A stretch of 64,000 nt of DNA from assembly GCA_947498155.1 (NCBI GenBank), contig CANMJD010000001.1, forward strand, positions 62,001-126,000. The letters are read 5' to 3'. Positions 7,826 through 16,973 of the stretch are shown here, piece by piece; the stretch's first letter is position 1, and every line of letters starts with the position of its first letter. This DNA comes from an uncultured Pseudoruegeria sp. GTDB lineage: Bacteria > Pseudomonadota > Alphaproteobacteria > Rhodobacterales > Rhodobacteraceae. A program made the position numbers and the translations under genes. The notes below the pieces were generated by a model. It did no database searches. It worked only from the letters and a program-made list of their open reading frames with translations, and was not told where the DNA came from.

Positions 7826-7956
7826 TGTCCAATCCTGATAACCAACCCAGCGCGCGACCCGAGGGTGGGGGCTGTAAGCGCCCTCCCGTGGGGGAGGGTC
7901 GGGCGCTGTTGTCGGCTCTGTCGACAAGCAACGGGGAAGGACAAAATCATGTCTAA
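7825..7956 (+). CDS. Possible small ORF coupling cysS to cimA
   Basis: An ATG overlaps the cysS stop (TGATG) and opens a 43-codon frame rich in Gly, Pro, Arg and Ser, whose stop lies 8 bases inside cimA (ATGTCTAA). The geometry fits translational coupling, but the middle of the frame is a strong DNA hairpin and the peptide resembles no family I know. The hairpin may be the real feature and the frame accidental. Confidence 0.25.
   Translation: MSNPDNQPSARPEGGGCKRPPVGEGRALLSALSTSNGEGQNHV
7877..7907. other. GC-rich inverted repeat between cysS and cimA
   Basis: CCCTCCC (7881-7887) pairs with GGGAGGG (7892-7898) around a 4-base loop, and the flanking AGCG and CGCT extend the stem across an internal bulge. 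No T-run follows, so it is more likely an mRNA stabiliser or an extragenic palindrome than a terminator. Confidence 0.45.
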
Positions 7957-9571
7957 AGAACGTCTGTACCTATTCGACACCACGCTGCGCGATGGCCAGC
8001 AAACCCAAGGCGTGCAGTTTTCTTTTGGCGAAAAATGCCAGATCGCCGAAACGCTGGATGATCTGGGCATTGATTACATTGAGGGCGGCTGGCCCGGTGC
8101 CAACCCCACCGACAGCGCGTTTTTTGAGGATGCGCCGAAAACCAAAGCCACCTTTACTGCCTTTGGCATGACCAAACGGGCAGGGCGCTCGGCTGAAAAT
8201 GATGATGTGCTGGCCGGTGTTCTGAACGCAGGCACGCCTGCGGTTTGTCTGGTCGGCAAAAGCCATGATTTCCATGTCACCACAGCGCTTGGCATTTCAC
8301 TGGATGAAAACCTTGAAAACATCCGCGCCTCTATCGCCCATCTGGTGGCGCAGGGGCGTGAGGCGTTGTTTGATGCCGAGCATTTCTTTGACGGCTATAA
8401 AGACAACCCGGGCTATGCGCTTTCTTGCCTGAAGGCGGCCTTTGACGCCGGCGCGCGCTGGGTTGTGCTGTGTGATACAAACGGGGGCGCGCTGCCCGCC
8501 GAGGTTTATGCGATTACCAAAGCGGTGATTGAGGCGGGCATTCCCGGCGATCATCTGGCGATCCATACCCATGATGATACCGGCAATGCGGTGGCCAATT
8601 CGCTGGCCGCTGTGGATGCAGGTGCACGTCAGATTCAGGGTACTTTGAACGGGCTGGGTGAGCGCTGTGGCAACGCCAATCTTGTCACTCTGATCCCGAC
8701 GCTGTTGCTAAAACCAGCCTATGCCGAACGGTTTGAAACCGGAGTCACATCTGAGGCGCTACAGGGGCTGACCCGCGCCAGCCGCACGCTGGATGACATT
8801 CTGAACCGCGTACCGGTCAAGCAATCGCCCTATGTCGGGGCTTCGGCTTTTGCCCATAAAGCGGGGTTGCATGCTAGCGCGATCCTGAAAGATCCGTCTA
8901 CTTACGAACATATCGTCCCCGATTTGGTGGGCAATGAACGCATCATCCCGATGTCCAATCAGGCCGGACAATCCAACCTGCGAAAACGGCTCAGCGAAGC
9001 GGGGATTGTGGTCGAAAAGGGCGATCCGGCCTTGGGCCGCATTCTGGAAGAGATCAAAGAACGCGAGGATCAGGGGTATTCCTTTGATTCTGCTCAGGCC
9101 TCCTTTGAACTGGCCGCACGGCGTGTCCTTGGTCAAATGCCGTCCTATTTTGAAGTAAAGCGCTACAAGGTGACGATTGAGCGGCGCAAGAATAAATACG
9201 ACAAAATGGTCAGCCTGTCCGAAGCCGTTGTCGTGGTCAAAGTCGATGGCGAGAAGATGCTGTCGGTGTCGGAATCCATGGATGAAAATGGCAGTGATCG
9301 TGGCCCCGTCAATGCGCTTTATAACGCCTTGGGCAAGGATCTGGGACGTTATCAGCACTTTATAGATGACATGCAACTTGTTGATTTTAAAGTGCGGATA
9401 ACCGGTGGCGGCACCGAGGCCGTGACCCGCGTGATCATTGATAGCGAAGACAGTCAGGGCCATCGCTGGTCCACGGTTGGGGTCTCTCCGAACATCGTGG
9501 ATGCCTCGTTTGAGGCGCTGCTGGATGCGATCAACTGGAAACTACTGCGCGATGGCGCAAAGGCGGGCTAA
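7949..9571 (+). CDS. cimA: Citramalate synthase
   Basis: The enzyme condenses pyruvate and acetyl-CoA to citramalate, opening the threonine-independent route to isoleucine. The DRE-TIM barrel starts with FDTTLRDGQQTQG (residues 9-21), with metal ligands in the later HTHDDTGNAVAN stretch. A C-terminal LeuA-type regulatory dimer domain begins near residue 400. Length is 540 residues, typical of the CimA branch rather than LeuA. AAGGA sits 7 bases before the ATG. It is followed closely by a squalene/phytoene-synthase-family gene. Confidence 0.95.
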   Translation: MSKERLYLFDTTLRDGQQTQGVQFSFGEKCQIAETLDDLGIDYIEGGWPGANPTDSAFFEDAPKTKATFTAFGMTKRAGRSAENDDVLAGVLNAGTPAVCLVGKSHDFHVTTALGISLDENLENIRASIAHLVAQGREALFDAEHFFDGYKDNPGYALSCLKAAFDAGARWVVLCDTNGGALPAEVYAITKAVIEAGIPGDHLAIHTHDDTGNAVANSLAAVDAGARQIQGTLNGLGERCGNANLVTLIPTLLLKPAYAERFETGVTSEALQGLTRASRTLDDILNRVPVKQSPYVGASAFAHKAGLHASAILKDPSTYEHIVPDLVGNERIIPMSNQAGQSNLRKRLSEAGIVVEKGDPALGRILEEIKEREDQGYSFDSAQASFELAARRVLGQMPSYFEVKRYKVTIERRKNKYDKMVSLSEAVVVVKVDGEKMLSVSESMDENGSDRGPVNALYNALGKDLGRYQHFIDDMQLVDFKVRITGGGTEAVTRVIIDSEDSQGHRWSTVGVSPNIVDASFEALLDAINWKLLRDGAKAG

Positions 9572-9574
9572 CGG

Positions 9575-10342
9575 GTGAGCATTCAGGCCTGCGCAGAACT
9601 GGTCCAAAGGGCCGATCCAGACCGATTCATGGCGGCAATGGCGGCCCCTGTGGCGTTGCGCGATATCCTGTTTCCGCTTTATGCGTTTAATGCCGAAGTG
9701 GCCCGCGCGCCCTGGGTGACCCAAGAGGCGATGATTGCCGAGATGCGCCTGCAATGGTGGCGCGATGCCTTGGAAGAAATCGAAGCCGGGGGCGAGGTGC
9801 GCCGTCATGAGGTCACCACGCCGCTGACGGAAGTTTTGCGCCGTGAACCCGCGCTTTGTGCGCCGTTGGATGATCTTATTCTTGCTCGGCGCTGGGATAT
9901 TTACCGGGATGCCTTTGAGGATGAAGGCGCCTTCCAGATATATCTGGAACACACCGCAGGCACGTTGATGTGGGCCTCTGCGCGGCTCTGCGGGGCGCAG
10001 GATAATCAGGAAGACCAGATCAGGGCCGTCGGACAAGCCCATGGACTAGCGCAGTTTTTCCTTGCCGTGCCTGCATTAGAAAGTCACGGGCGTATCCCGA
10101 TGGTGGACGGACGGCCCGAGGCGCTACAGGCATTGGCCTCCGAGGGTTTGGCCAAATTAGCATCGGCGCGCGGCACGGATTTTGGCCGCGCCATCTCCGC
10201 CCTGCGCGCCGCATGGCGCAGCAAGACAATCCTCACACAGGTGACGCGTAATCCCTTGCGGGTGGCCGAGGGCACATTGGGCGAAGCCGAAGCCGCCAAA
10301 CGCGGGCGATTGATGGTGAAAACAGCTCTGGGACGCTGGTAA
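9575..10342 (+). CDS. Squalene/phytoene synthase family protein
   Basis: The 255-residue product carries family blocks LYAFNAEVARAPW, RLQWWRDALEEIE and GLAQFFLAVPAL. The aspartate-rich prenyl-diphosphate motifs of true squalene or phytoene synthases are not clearly kept. It is therefore closer to the NDUFAF6-like branch, whose role is assembly-related or unknown, than to a carotenoid enzyme. The start is GTG 9575, three bases after the cimA stop, so it is cotranscribed with cimA. Its stop abuts that of the convergent MFS gene. Confidence 0.82.
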   Translation: MSIQACAELVQRADPDRFMAAMAAPVALRDILFPLYAFNAEVARAPWVTQEAMIAEMRLQWWRDALEEIEAGGEVRRHEVTTPLTEVLRREPALCAPLDDLILARRWDIYRDAFEDEGAFQIYLEHTAGTLMWASARLCGAQDNQEDQIRAVGQAHGLAQFFLAVPALESHGRIPMVDGRPEALQALASEGLAKLASARGTDFGRAISALRAAWRSKTILTQVTRNPLRVAEGTLGEAEAAKRGRLMVKTALGRW

Positions 10343-11569
10343 TCAGGCGTCTTCGGGCCGCATCACCAGCCAGATCAAGGCCCCGCCTGCCAGTGCCAGA
10401 AACGGCACCATGGCATAGTTGACTGCCGTCCAACCCTGAACAGCAGTCCCGCCCGAGCAGTTCATCAACCCGCCAGAGGCAAGCGAGGCCAGCGTCACAC
10501 AGCCAAAAACGATCATATCATTCATGCCCTGCACTTTGCCGCGCTCTTCGGGGCGATGGGCACCTGCCAGCATCGTTGTGGCGCCGATAAAGCCAAAGTT
10601 CCACCCGAGGCCCAAAAGGATCAGAGCGAGGAAAAAATGCGTCAGCTCAACACCGGACAGGGCGACAGCACCCGCGGCGGCCAGAATGACCAATCCAAGG
10701 GCGACGATCTTTTCGACGCCGAAACGCGCAATTAGATGGCCGGTGAAAAAGGATGGAGCAAACATCGCCAAAACATGGCCCGTGACCACATCCGCCGCAT
10801 CCCCCTGACTGAAACCACAGCCCACAACCGCCAGTGGCGTGGATGTCATCACGAGGTTCATTAGCGCGTAGGACACCATTGCACAGATGATGGCGACAGC
10901 GATGCGGGGAGTCTTGAGCAGCTCCAGCCGCGACCGGCCTGAATCTACAGGGCCATCAGATGGCTCTGGGTCGGGAATATCCAACAGGAAAAACAGCAGC
11001 GATCCTATGACATTGATTGCGATGACCGCTAGATACGCGCCCAAAAACGGAACGACCAGCGCTTGAGAGGTGACTTTGACCAGTTGCGGGCCGATGATCG
11101 CAGAAACAAGTCCACCTGCCATGACATAGGAAATCGCCTTGGCGCGAAAAGCTTCGGGTGCAGTATCCACAGCGGCAAAGCGAAAGAACCCCTGCGCCGA
11201 CATATAGACTCCGGTAAAGAGAGAGCCGAGCAAAAACAGCGGAAAAGACTGCACATACAGCCCGTACGCTCCGATGAGCGCCCCGAGTGCACCGCCGGCA
11301 GCGCCAAGAATGAACCCCGCGCGACGGCCATATTTCTGCATGAACGACGAAAGCGGGGTCGCGGTCAACATCGACCCAAGCACAATCAAAGAGATCGGCA
11401 GGGTGGCAAAACAGACATTGGAGGCCAGCGATTGCCCCGCCAGACCGCCAATGGTGAAAATCATCGGCATTTGCGCGCCAAGAAACGCCTGCGCGATCAC
11501 CAAAACCGCAACATTGCGTTTGGCGCGGCTCATTTCAGCGGGGGCGGAGGTGGTGTCTGTTGTACTCAT
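10343..11569 (-). CDS. MFS transporter
   Basis: The 408-residue product has about twelve membrane segments, a loop-2/3 motif reduced to SFMQKYGRRAGFILG, and an intracellular loop at PDPEPSDGPVDSGRSR between the two halves. The substrate is not predictable from sequence. The gene is convergent with the preceding one (stop codons adjacent) and lies 43 bp downstream of cobB on the same strand, so it may be read through from the cobalamin genes. A transport role for cobalt or a corrinoid would be a guess. Confidence 0.87.
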   Translation of the reverse strand: MSTTDTTSAPAEMSRAKRNVAVLVIAQAFLGAQMPMIFTIGGLAGQSLASNVCFATLPISLIVLGSMLTATPLSSFMQKYGRRAGFILGAAGGALGALIGAYGLYVQSFPLFLLGSLFTGVYMSAQGFFRFAAVDTAPEAFRAKAISYVMAGGLVSAIIGPQLVKVTSQALVVPFLGAYLAVIAINVIGSLLFFLLDIPDPEPSDGPVDSGRSRLELLKTPRIAVAIICAMVSYALMNLVMTSTPLAVVGCGFSQGDAADVVTGHVLAMFAPSFFTGHLIARFGVEKIVALGLVILAAAGAVALSGVELTHFFLALILLGLGWNFGFIGATTMLAGAHRPEERGKVQGMNDMIVFGCVTLASLASGGLMNCSGGTAVQGWTAVNYAMVPFLALAGGALIWLVMRPEDA

Positions 11570-11612
11570 AGCCGCTTTGGTAGCGGGGATTTTAACGGGG
11601 TGAAAGGGGCGA

Positions 11613-12884
11613 TTAGACCGGATCGATCACATGCGCGTAGGAGCCGCAGACAGAACCAAGATACAAACCCGCATCGCCAAGGGCGCTGCCTTCTGCATCC
11701 TGCATTGAAAACAGTGATGGCCCCTCTGCTTTCAGGGTGCTGGCGTAATGGAATTCATGGCCCTTGAAACCGCCCTGAAACAGCGGATGCGTCGCTTTTA
11801 GATGGCGATATCCCAAATGCAGTTTGCGCTGTGCAAAGCTGGTTTCAAGGCGCAACAGACCGGCCATTTCATGGCGGGTGCCATCGGCATCAATGAGGCC
11901 ATCCCCAAGGGTCATATAGCCCCCGCATTCGCCATAGACCGGCGTTTCAGCGGCGGCAGCCTTTTGTAAACTGGCCTTGAAATGGTGCGCCTGTGCCAAC
12001 CGTCCGGCATGTAATTCAGGATATCCGCCGGGCAAGTAGATATAATCGGCAGCCGGAACTGGCTCATCCTGTAGCGGCGAAAAGGGCCGTATTTCAGCGC
12101 CTTCTGCCCGCCAATCGGCCAGAATATGCGGATAGGCGAACCCGAATGCAGCATCTTTGGCGACGGCAATATTTTGCGCCGGAGGCCTGTGTCGGATCAC
12201 TCGTGGATGGCGGGTCAGGGGCGTTGCCAAGGCAAGCAGGGCGTCCAGATCCAGATACGCTGCCGCTAGGTCAGCGGCTTGATCCAGAAATGCCTCCAGA
12301 TCATTATGTTCTTCGGCCTGCACCAAACCCAGATGGCGTGAAGGCTGGGCGATTTTTGCACTGCGGGGCAGCGCACCGAGCACCGGCAGGCCCAAAGGGG
12401 CAAGGGCGCGGCGCAGCATGGTTTCATGGCGGGCGGAGCCGACCTTATTCAGAATCACGCCTGCAATCTTTACCAAGGGGTCAAACCCGGCAAATCCGGC
12501 CACAATCGGCGCAACGGACTGGGACAAGCGGGCGGCTTCGACCACCAGAACCACGGGCAATTTCAGCAACCGCGCCAGATCAGCTGTTGCGCCGGCGCCA
12601 TCGGGGGGGGCGCCGTCAAACAAGCCCATCGCACCTTCGATGATCAGCGTGCCATCGCCCGTTGCTAAACCGCGAATGCGATCCGGTGTCATCGCCCAAG
12701 CATCAAGGTTGACGCAATCCTGTCCGCTGGCCGCCGCGTGAAAGCGCGGATCAATATAGTCAGGGCCGGATTTTGCCGATCGTACAGCATGGCCGCGCTG
12801 TTTCAGCGCGCGCAACAGGCCAAGCGTCAAGGTGGTTTTGCCCGCGCCGGAACTTGGGGCGGATAGGATCAAACCTGTGGTCAC
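11613..12884 (-). CDS. cobB: Hydrogenobyrinic/cobyrinic acid a,c-diamide synthase
   Basis: The enzyme amidates the a and c side chains of the corrin ring, using glutamine and ATP. The N-terminal dethiobiotin-synthetase-like ATPase opens with a P-loop, SAPSSGAGKTT (8-18). The C-terminal class I glutaminase domain has its nucleophile at C320 in YGECGGYM. Length is 423 residues. The start codon is GTG, overlapping the cobA stop by four bases (GTGA), which implies translational coupling. CobB and CbiA share this architecture. Given the other genes I infer the aerobic-type substrate, but this cannot be settled from sequence. Confidence 0.92.
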   Translation of the reverse strand: MTTGLILSAPSSGAGKTTLTLGLLRALKQRGHAVRSAKSGPDYIDPRFHAAASGQDCVNLDAWAMTPDRIRGLATGDGTLIIEGAMGLFDGAPPDGAGATADLARLLKLPVVLVVEAARLSQSVAPIVAGFAGFDPLVKIAGVILNKVGSARHETMLRRALAPLGLPVLGALPRSAKIAQPSRHLGLVQAEEHNDLEAFLDQAADLAAAYLDLDALLALATPLTRHPRVIRHRPPAQNIAVAKDAAFGFAYPHILADWRAEGAEIRPFSPLQDEPVPAADYIYLPGGYPELHAGRLAQAHHFKASLQKAAAAETPVYGECGGYMTLGDGLIDADGTRHEMAGLLRLETSFAQRKLHLGYRHLKATHPLFQGGFKGHEFHYASTLKAEGPSLFSMQDAEGSALGDAGLYLGSVCGSYAHVIDPV

Positions 12885-13735
12885 GAGGCTTCGGCAGGGC
12901 GTCCGCGGTCCAGCGGATCAAGGTTGCGCGGGGTTTGTCCCGCCGCCAGACCTTGCCAGTCCAGCACCTGACGCATCAGAACAGAGCGGCCGACGCAAAT
13001 AATCGCAGGCGGTTCCAGATCAGAGGCAGCAAGATCCGCCACCAGATCCCCCAGCGTAGTCTCGAGCACTTTTTGTTTTGCCGTCGTGGCATCGCAGACC
13101 ACCGCCACGGGCTCATCTGCGGGCCGTCCGGCGGCCAGCAAAGAGCGCGAGATTTGCGGCGCGTGTTTGATGCCCATATAGATCACCAAAACCTGTGCGC
13201 CTTCGGCAATGGCTTGCCAATTCAACGACGACGGGGCCTGACCGGATTGATCATGGCCGGTGACAAAGGTCACTGATTGGTTCACATCGCGATGTGTCAC
13301 CGGAATGCCCGCATAGGCCAGCCCGCCGATGCCGGCAGAAATACCGGGGATAATGCGCACATTCACCCCGTGCTGGATTAGGGTCTGGGCCTCTTCACCA
13401 CCACGCCCAAAGACAAAGGGATCGCCCCCTTTGAGGCGCAGAACCCGTTTTCCCGCTTCGGCCAAATCAACCAATCGCAATGATATGTCACGCTGTTTAG
13501 ACGAGGGTTTGCCCCCGCGTTTACCGGCGTAAATCACCTCTGCGTCGGGGCGCGCCCAAGCCAGAACCTCGGTCTGCACCAAAGCATCATAAACGATAAC
13601 ATCCGCCTGCCGCAGCGCGTTCAGCGCGTGAAGGGTCAAAAGCCCGGGATCACCGGGGCCAGCGCCACAGAGCCAAACCCATCCGGGTTCAAGAACGGGC
13701 CAGTCACCGGCCGGAAAAGGAAGCGAGTCAGTCAT
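12881..13735 (-). CDS. cobA: Uroporphyrinogen-III C-methyltransferase
   Basis: This SAM-dependent enzyme adds methyl groups at C2 and C7 of uroporphyrinogen III to give precorrin-2, the branch point to cobalamin and siroheme. Family signatures are VWLCGAGPGDPGLLT near residue 20, KRGGKPSSKQ, and LRLKGGDPFVFGRGGEE. The ATG at 13735 was taken because the 56 residues available upstream are not conserved in character and overlap the divergent cbiD promoter. It is followed by cobB with a 4-base overlap. Confidence 0.95.
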   Translation of the reverse strand: MTDSLPFPAGDWPVLEPGWVWLCGAGPGDPGLLTLHALNALRQADVIVYDALVQTEVLAWARPDAEVIYAGKRGGKPSSKQRDISLRLVDLAEAGKRVLRLKGGDPFVFGRGGEEAQTLIQHGVNVRIIPGISAGIGGLAYAGIPVTHRDVNQSVTFVTGHDQSGQAPSSLNWQAIAEGAQVLVIYMGIKHAPQISRSLLAAGRPADEPVAVVCDATTAKQKVLETTLGDLVADLAASDLEPPAIICVGRSVLMRQVLDWQGLAAGQTPRNLDPLDRGRPAEAS

Positions 13736-13832
13736 TTGTTTCTTATGCACCCGAACGGGGCTGACGAAAAGATGGCAAGCGACCTTATTAGGGGAATTGG
13801 CGGCGCGTTGTTGCGGCCCTATAGTCCGCCGC

Positions 13833-14882
13833 ATGAGTAGAATTCCCGACGGACCTTTACGACGTGGCTGGACCACAGGTGCTTGCGCAACAGCGGCGAC
13901 CAAAGCGGCGTTGATCCGGCTTTGGGGGGGCAGCTTTCCGGATCATGTGTCGATTACGCTGCCCAAAGGCGAAACGCCGGATTTCACGCTGGCCTTTCAA
14001 GAGGCAGGTGACGGCTGGGCCGAAGCGGGGATCATCAAGGATGCGGGCGATGATCCGGACGTCACCCATGGGGCGCTGATCAAGGTTCGGGTCTCGCCCT
14101 CTCGGGGTGGCATTGAATTTTGCGCTGGAGAGGGAGTGGGCGTGGTAACAAAGCCCGGCCTGCCCATCGCCGTTGGCGAAGCGGCCATCAATCCTGTCCC
14201 ACGGCAGTTGATGCGCGATGTCGTTGAAGAGGTTGCTGCAAGCTATTCTAAAAAGGCAGATATTTCCATTGTGGTGTCCATTCCTTCGGGGGCGGAAATT
14301 GCTGAAAAAACCTGGAACCCGCGGTTGGGTATTCTTGGCGGTCTCAGCATTCTGGGGACCACCGGCGTGGTACGACCGTTTTCCTGCGCGGCCTGGATTG
14401 CTTCGATCCACCGTGGTGTCGATGTGGCCCGCGCGGATGGGCTCTCTCATGTGGCGGGATGCACGGGTGCAACCTCGGAGAAGGTGGTTCAACAGCTTTA
14501 TGGACTGCCGGATCATGCCATGTTGGATATGGGTGATTTTTCCGGTGGGCTATTTAAATACATACGGAAAAACCCGATTAAAAGGCTGACAATTGGCGGC
14601 GGAATCGGGAAAATGGTCAAACTGGCGCAGGGTGCGGTGGATCTTCATTCTGGACGCTCGCAAGTGGATTTTGCCGCATTAGCCGAAATGATGGCTGATC
14701 CGCGTCTTGGGGGCGCGAATACCGCCTTGCAAGCTTATGAAATCGCAGGAGAATCTCTATCAGAGGCCGTTGCGGATGGGGCTTTGAAGGCTGTGAAAAC
14801 GCAGTTAAAGACGGCAGAAGTCGCGGTTGATATCGTGGTGATTGATCGTGCGGGAACTATCATTGGAAGGGCCGGATCATGA
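13833..14882 (+). CDS. cbiD: Cobalt-precorrin-5B C1-methyltransferase
   Basis: The product (349 residues) methylates C1 of the contracting corrin ring, replacing CobF. The family opens with LRRGWTTGACATAATKAAL (residues 8-26). Later blocks are GEGVGVVTKPGLPIAVGEAAINP and TIGGGIGKMVKLAQG. CbiD is named from the anaerobic pathway, but many alphaproteobacteria use it in otherwise aerobic routes. The start ATG lies 97 bp from the divergent cobA. That gap contains no recognisable cobalamin riboswitch. It overlaps cobK by four bases. Confidence 0.95.
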   Translation: MSRIPDGPLRRGWTTGACATAATKAALIRLWGGSFPDHVSITLPKGETPDFTLAFQEAGDGWAEAGIIKDAGDDPDVTHGALIKVRVSPSRGGIEFCAGEGVGVVTKPGLPIAVGEAAINPVPRQLMRDVVEEVAASYSKKADISIVVSIPSGAEIAEKTWNPRLGILGGLSILGTTGVVRPFSCAAWIASIHRGVDVARADGLSHVAGCTGATSEKVVQQLYGLPDHAMLDMGDFSGGLFKYIRKNPIKRLTIGGGIGKMVKLAQGAVDLHSGRSQVDFAALAEMMADPRLGGANTALQAYEIAGESLSEAVADGALKAVKTQLKTAEVAVDIVVIDRAGTIIGRAGS

Positions 14883-15622
14883 CGCTTTTATTGCTGGCCG
14901 GCACCGGTGAGGCACGCCAGATCGCTAATGCCCTCCATCAGGCAGGGTATACGGATGTCATTGCCTCGCTCGCGGGGGCCACACGGCATCCAAAGCCTTT
15001 GCCGGTGCCGATACGGATCGGCGGGTTCGGTGGTGCCGATGCGCAGAAAGAATTTATTATTAACAAAGGCATATCGGCTGTAGTTGATGCAACACATCCC
15101 TTTGCCAACCAGATTTCCTTGCGTACATCCGCCCTGTGCCAATCGCTTGATCTTCCCTATGTACAACTGCTGCGTGATCCATGGCACCCCGAGCCTGAGG
15201 ACCGTTGGGTTCCGGTGAAAACCGGAGCGGCGGCAAAAGACAATATTCCCTCAGGCTCCACCGTGTTTTTGGCCGTGGGGCGACAGACGTTGCTTGAATT
15301 TGAGGGCCTGCGCAAGTGCACCCTGATTTGTCGGCAGATTGATGCGCCGGAAGGCCCGTTTCCTTTTGAAAATGGTCGTTTCCTTGTCGGGCAACCGCCA
15401 TTTTCGGTAGAGGATGAGCTTGAGCTGTTCAAAAAGCTGAAAATCGATTGGCTGGCGGTGAAAAACGCCGGAGGCGCAGCCAGCAAAACAAAACTGACTG
15501 CGGCGCAAAAGCTCGGCATTCCGGTTTTGATGCTAGAGCGGCCCATTCAGCCCGGTGCCCCAAAACTGCGTACAGTTGAAGAGGCCCTGACGTGGATAGA
15601 ACAGCAGGTCCCCGCAAAATGA
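14879..15622 (+). CDS. cobK: Precorrin-6A/cobalt-precorrin-6A reductase
   Basis: The 247-residue protein reduces the corrin macrocycle with NAD(P)H. Characteristic blocks are LLLAGTGEARQIA at the start, VVDATHPFANQIS near residue 65, FLAVGRQTLLEF, and the closing WLAVKNAGGAASKTKL. The ATG overlaps the cbiD stop (ATGA). It overlaps the following glycosylase gene in the same way, so cbiD-cobK-glycosylase-esterase reads as one coupled operon. Confidence 0.92.
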   Translation: MTLLLLAGTGEARQIANALHQAGYTDVIASLAGATRHPKPLPVPIRIGGFGGADAQKEFIINKGISAVVDATHPFANQISLRTSALCQSLDLPYVQLLRDPWHPEPEDRWVPVKTGAAAKDNIPSGSTVFLAVGRQTLLEFEGLRKCTLICRQIDAPEGPFPFENGRFLVGQPPFSVEDELELFKKLKIDWLAVKNAGGAASKTKLTAAQKLGIPVLMLERPIQPGAPKLRTVEEALTWIEQQVPAK

Positions 15623-16251
15623 CCGTCGGACGGATAATTGAGACAGATCAATGTGTTGCAGAAGGTGCTGCGTATTTATGCGCGCTGGATTCCCGTTTTG
15701 CGCAAGCGATGGACGTTGTGCCCCCATTACCGCTGCGCCGCAAAGAGGACGGGTTCGGCGCGTTATTATCTGCCATCGTCGGGCAGCAGGTGTCTGTAGC
15801 GTCGGCCGATGCCATCTGGAAACGGTTGCAGGCGGCGGGCATGACAGACGCACCAGCGGTTTACAAGGCCACCGAAGAACAGCTGCGCAGCCTAGGGCTA
15901 TCGCGCCAAAAAGCGCGTTATGCCAAAGCCTTAGCAGAGGCTGATCTGGATTATATGAGTTTGCGTAACCTACCCACGGCAGAGGTTGTTGAAACCCTGA
16001 TCAAAGTGCCAGGCATCGGGCGCTGGACTGCCGAGATTTATGCGATGTTCTCGTTGGGGCGCGCGGATATCTTTGCCTGCGGTGATCTCGCCTTGCAGGA
16101 AGCGGCGCGGATTTTGTTTGATTTGCCCAAGCGCCCGACCGAAAAACAGATGCGCGAAATGGCAAAATCCTGGTCACCTTGGCAAAGCGTTGCAGCGCGT
16201 GTGCTTTGGGCTTACTACCGCGTTGCAAAGGAACGGGAAGGGATCAGATGA
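15619..16251 (+). CDS. DNA-3-methyladenine glycosylase (AlkA-like, HhH-GPD)
   Basis: The 210-residue protein is a compact helix-hairpin-helix glycosylase that removes alkylated purines. The hairpin is KVPGIGRWTAEIYAMF (129-144), and the likely catalytic aspartate is D156 in ACGDLAL. It lacks the N-terminal extra domain of E. coli AlkA. No iron-sulfur cysteine cluster follows, so it is not an EndoIII/MutY type. The ATG overlaps the cobK stop (ATGA), placing a repair gene inside a cobalamin operon. The link is probably only transcriptional. Confidence 0.9.
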   Translation: MTVGRIIETDQCVAEGAAYLCALDSRFAQAMDVVPPLPLRRKEDGFGALLSAIVGQQVSVASADAIWKRLQAAGMTDAPAVYKATEEQLRSLGLSRQKARYAKALAEADLDYMSLRNLPTAEVVETLIKVPGIGRWTAEIYAMFSLGRADIFACGDLALQEAARILFDLPKRPTEKQMREMAKSWSPWQSVAARVLWAYYRVAKEREGIR

Positions 16252-16913
16252 CTCGGAAACTGAGCTATGAGCGGGTTGCTGCCGCTTCGGGAACCACAAA
16301 ATCCGTGGTTGTTTTTGTCCATGGCTACGGGGCGAACGGGGCCGATTTGCTTGGGCTGTCGGACCCGTTGAAAGAGCATATGCCGGACACTGTTTTTGTG
16401 GCACCGGATGCGCCTGAGAAAATTCCGGGCTCGCCTTTCGGATATCAATGGTTTCCCATTCCCTGGCTGGACGGATCGTCCGAAGAGGCCGCCAAAGCCG
16501 GGCTGCAGGCCGCCGCCGATGACTTTAACGCCTTTCTCGATGATCTACTTGTCGCAGAAGCTATTGACGACAGCCAATTGATATTATTCGGTTTTTCACA
16601 AGGAACGATGTTAAGCCTGCACGTTGCACCGCGCCGAGCCAAGCCAGTAAAAGCCATTGTCGCCTTTTCCGGACGTTTGCTAGAACCCGAAAGACTTGCT
16701 GCAGAAGCCATCAGTAAACCGCCGGTGTTGCTTGTCCACGGAGATTCCGATGACGTGGTGCCACCGCAGTCCCTGAATGAGGCCGGACAGGCGCTTCAGG
16801 CTGCTGGATTTGACGTTTATGCCCATATCATGAAGGGCACGGCGCATGGAATTGCGCCGGACGGATTAAGTGTCGCACTGGCCTTTATGAAAGATGCCTT
16901 AAGTAAGGGTTGA
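16248..16913 (+). CDS. Phospholipase/carboxylesterase family alpha/beta hydrolase
   Basis: The 221-residue enzyme has the serine hydrolase layout of the YpfH/lysophospholipase-like branch: oxyanion segment FVHGYGANG (about 24-32), nucleophile elbow GFSQG (about 118-122), acid aspartate in HGDSDDVVP and histidine in GTAHGI. No signal peptide is seen, so it is cytosolic. The ATG overlaps the glycosylase stop. The natural ester is unknown. Confidence 0.9.
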   Translation: MTRKLSYERVAAASGTTKSVVVFVHGYGANGADLLGLSDPLKEHMPDTVFVAPDAPEKIPGSPFGYQWFPIPWLDGSSEEAAKAGLQAAADDFNAFLDDLLVAEAIDDSQLILFGFSQGTMLSLHVAPRRAKPVKAIVAFSGRLLEPERLAAEAISKPPVLLVHGDSDDVVPPQSLNEAGQALQAAGFDVYAHIMKGTAHGIAPDGLSVALAFMKDALSKG

Positions 16914-16973
16914 ATTTTCCGGAAAACGCGCTTTATTCTATTGTATAGGCCCAGAACGAAAAGGATCGGACCC

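Noticed and set aside
9575-10342. Carotenoid phytoene synthase
   Set aside because: The aspartate-rich motifs for prenyl diphosphate binding are not clearly present, the protein is short and no crt genes are nearby.
13736-13832. Cobalamin riboswitch between cobA and cbiD
   Set aside because: The gap is only 97 bp and lacks a B12-box-like sequence and the long multi-stem leader the riboswitch needs.
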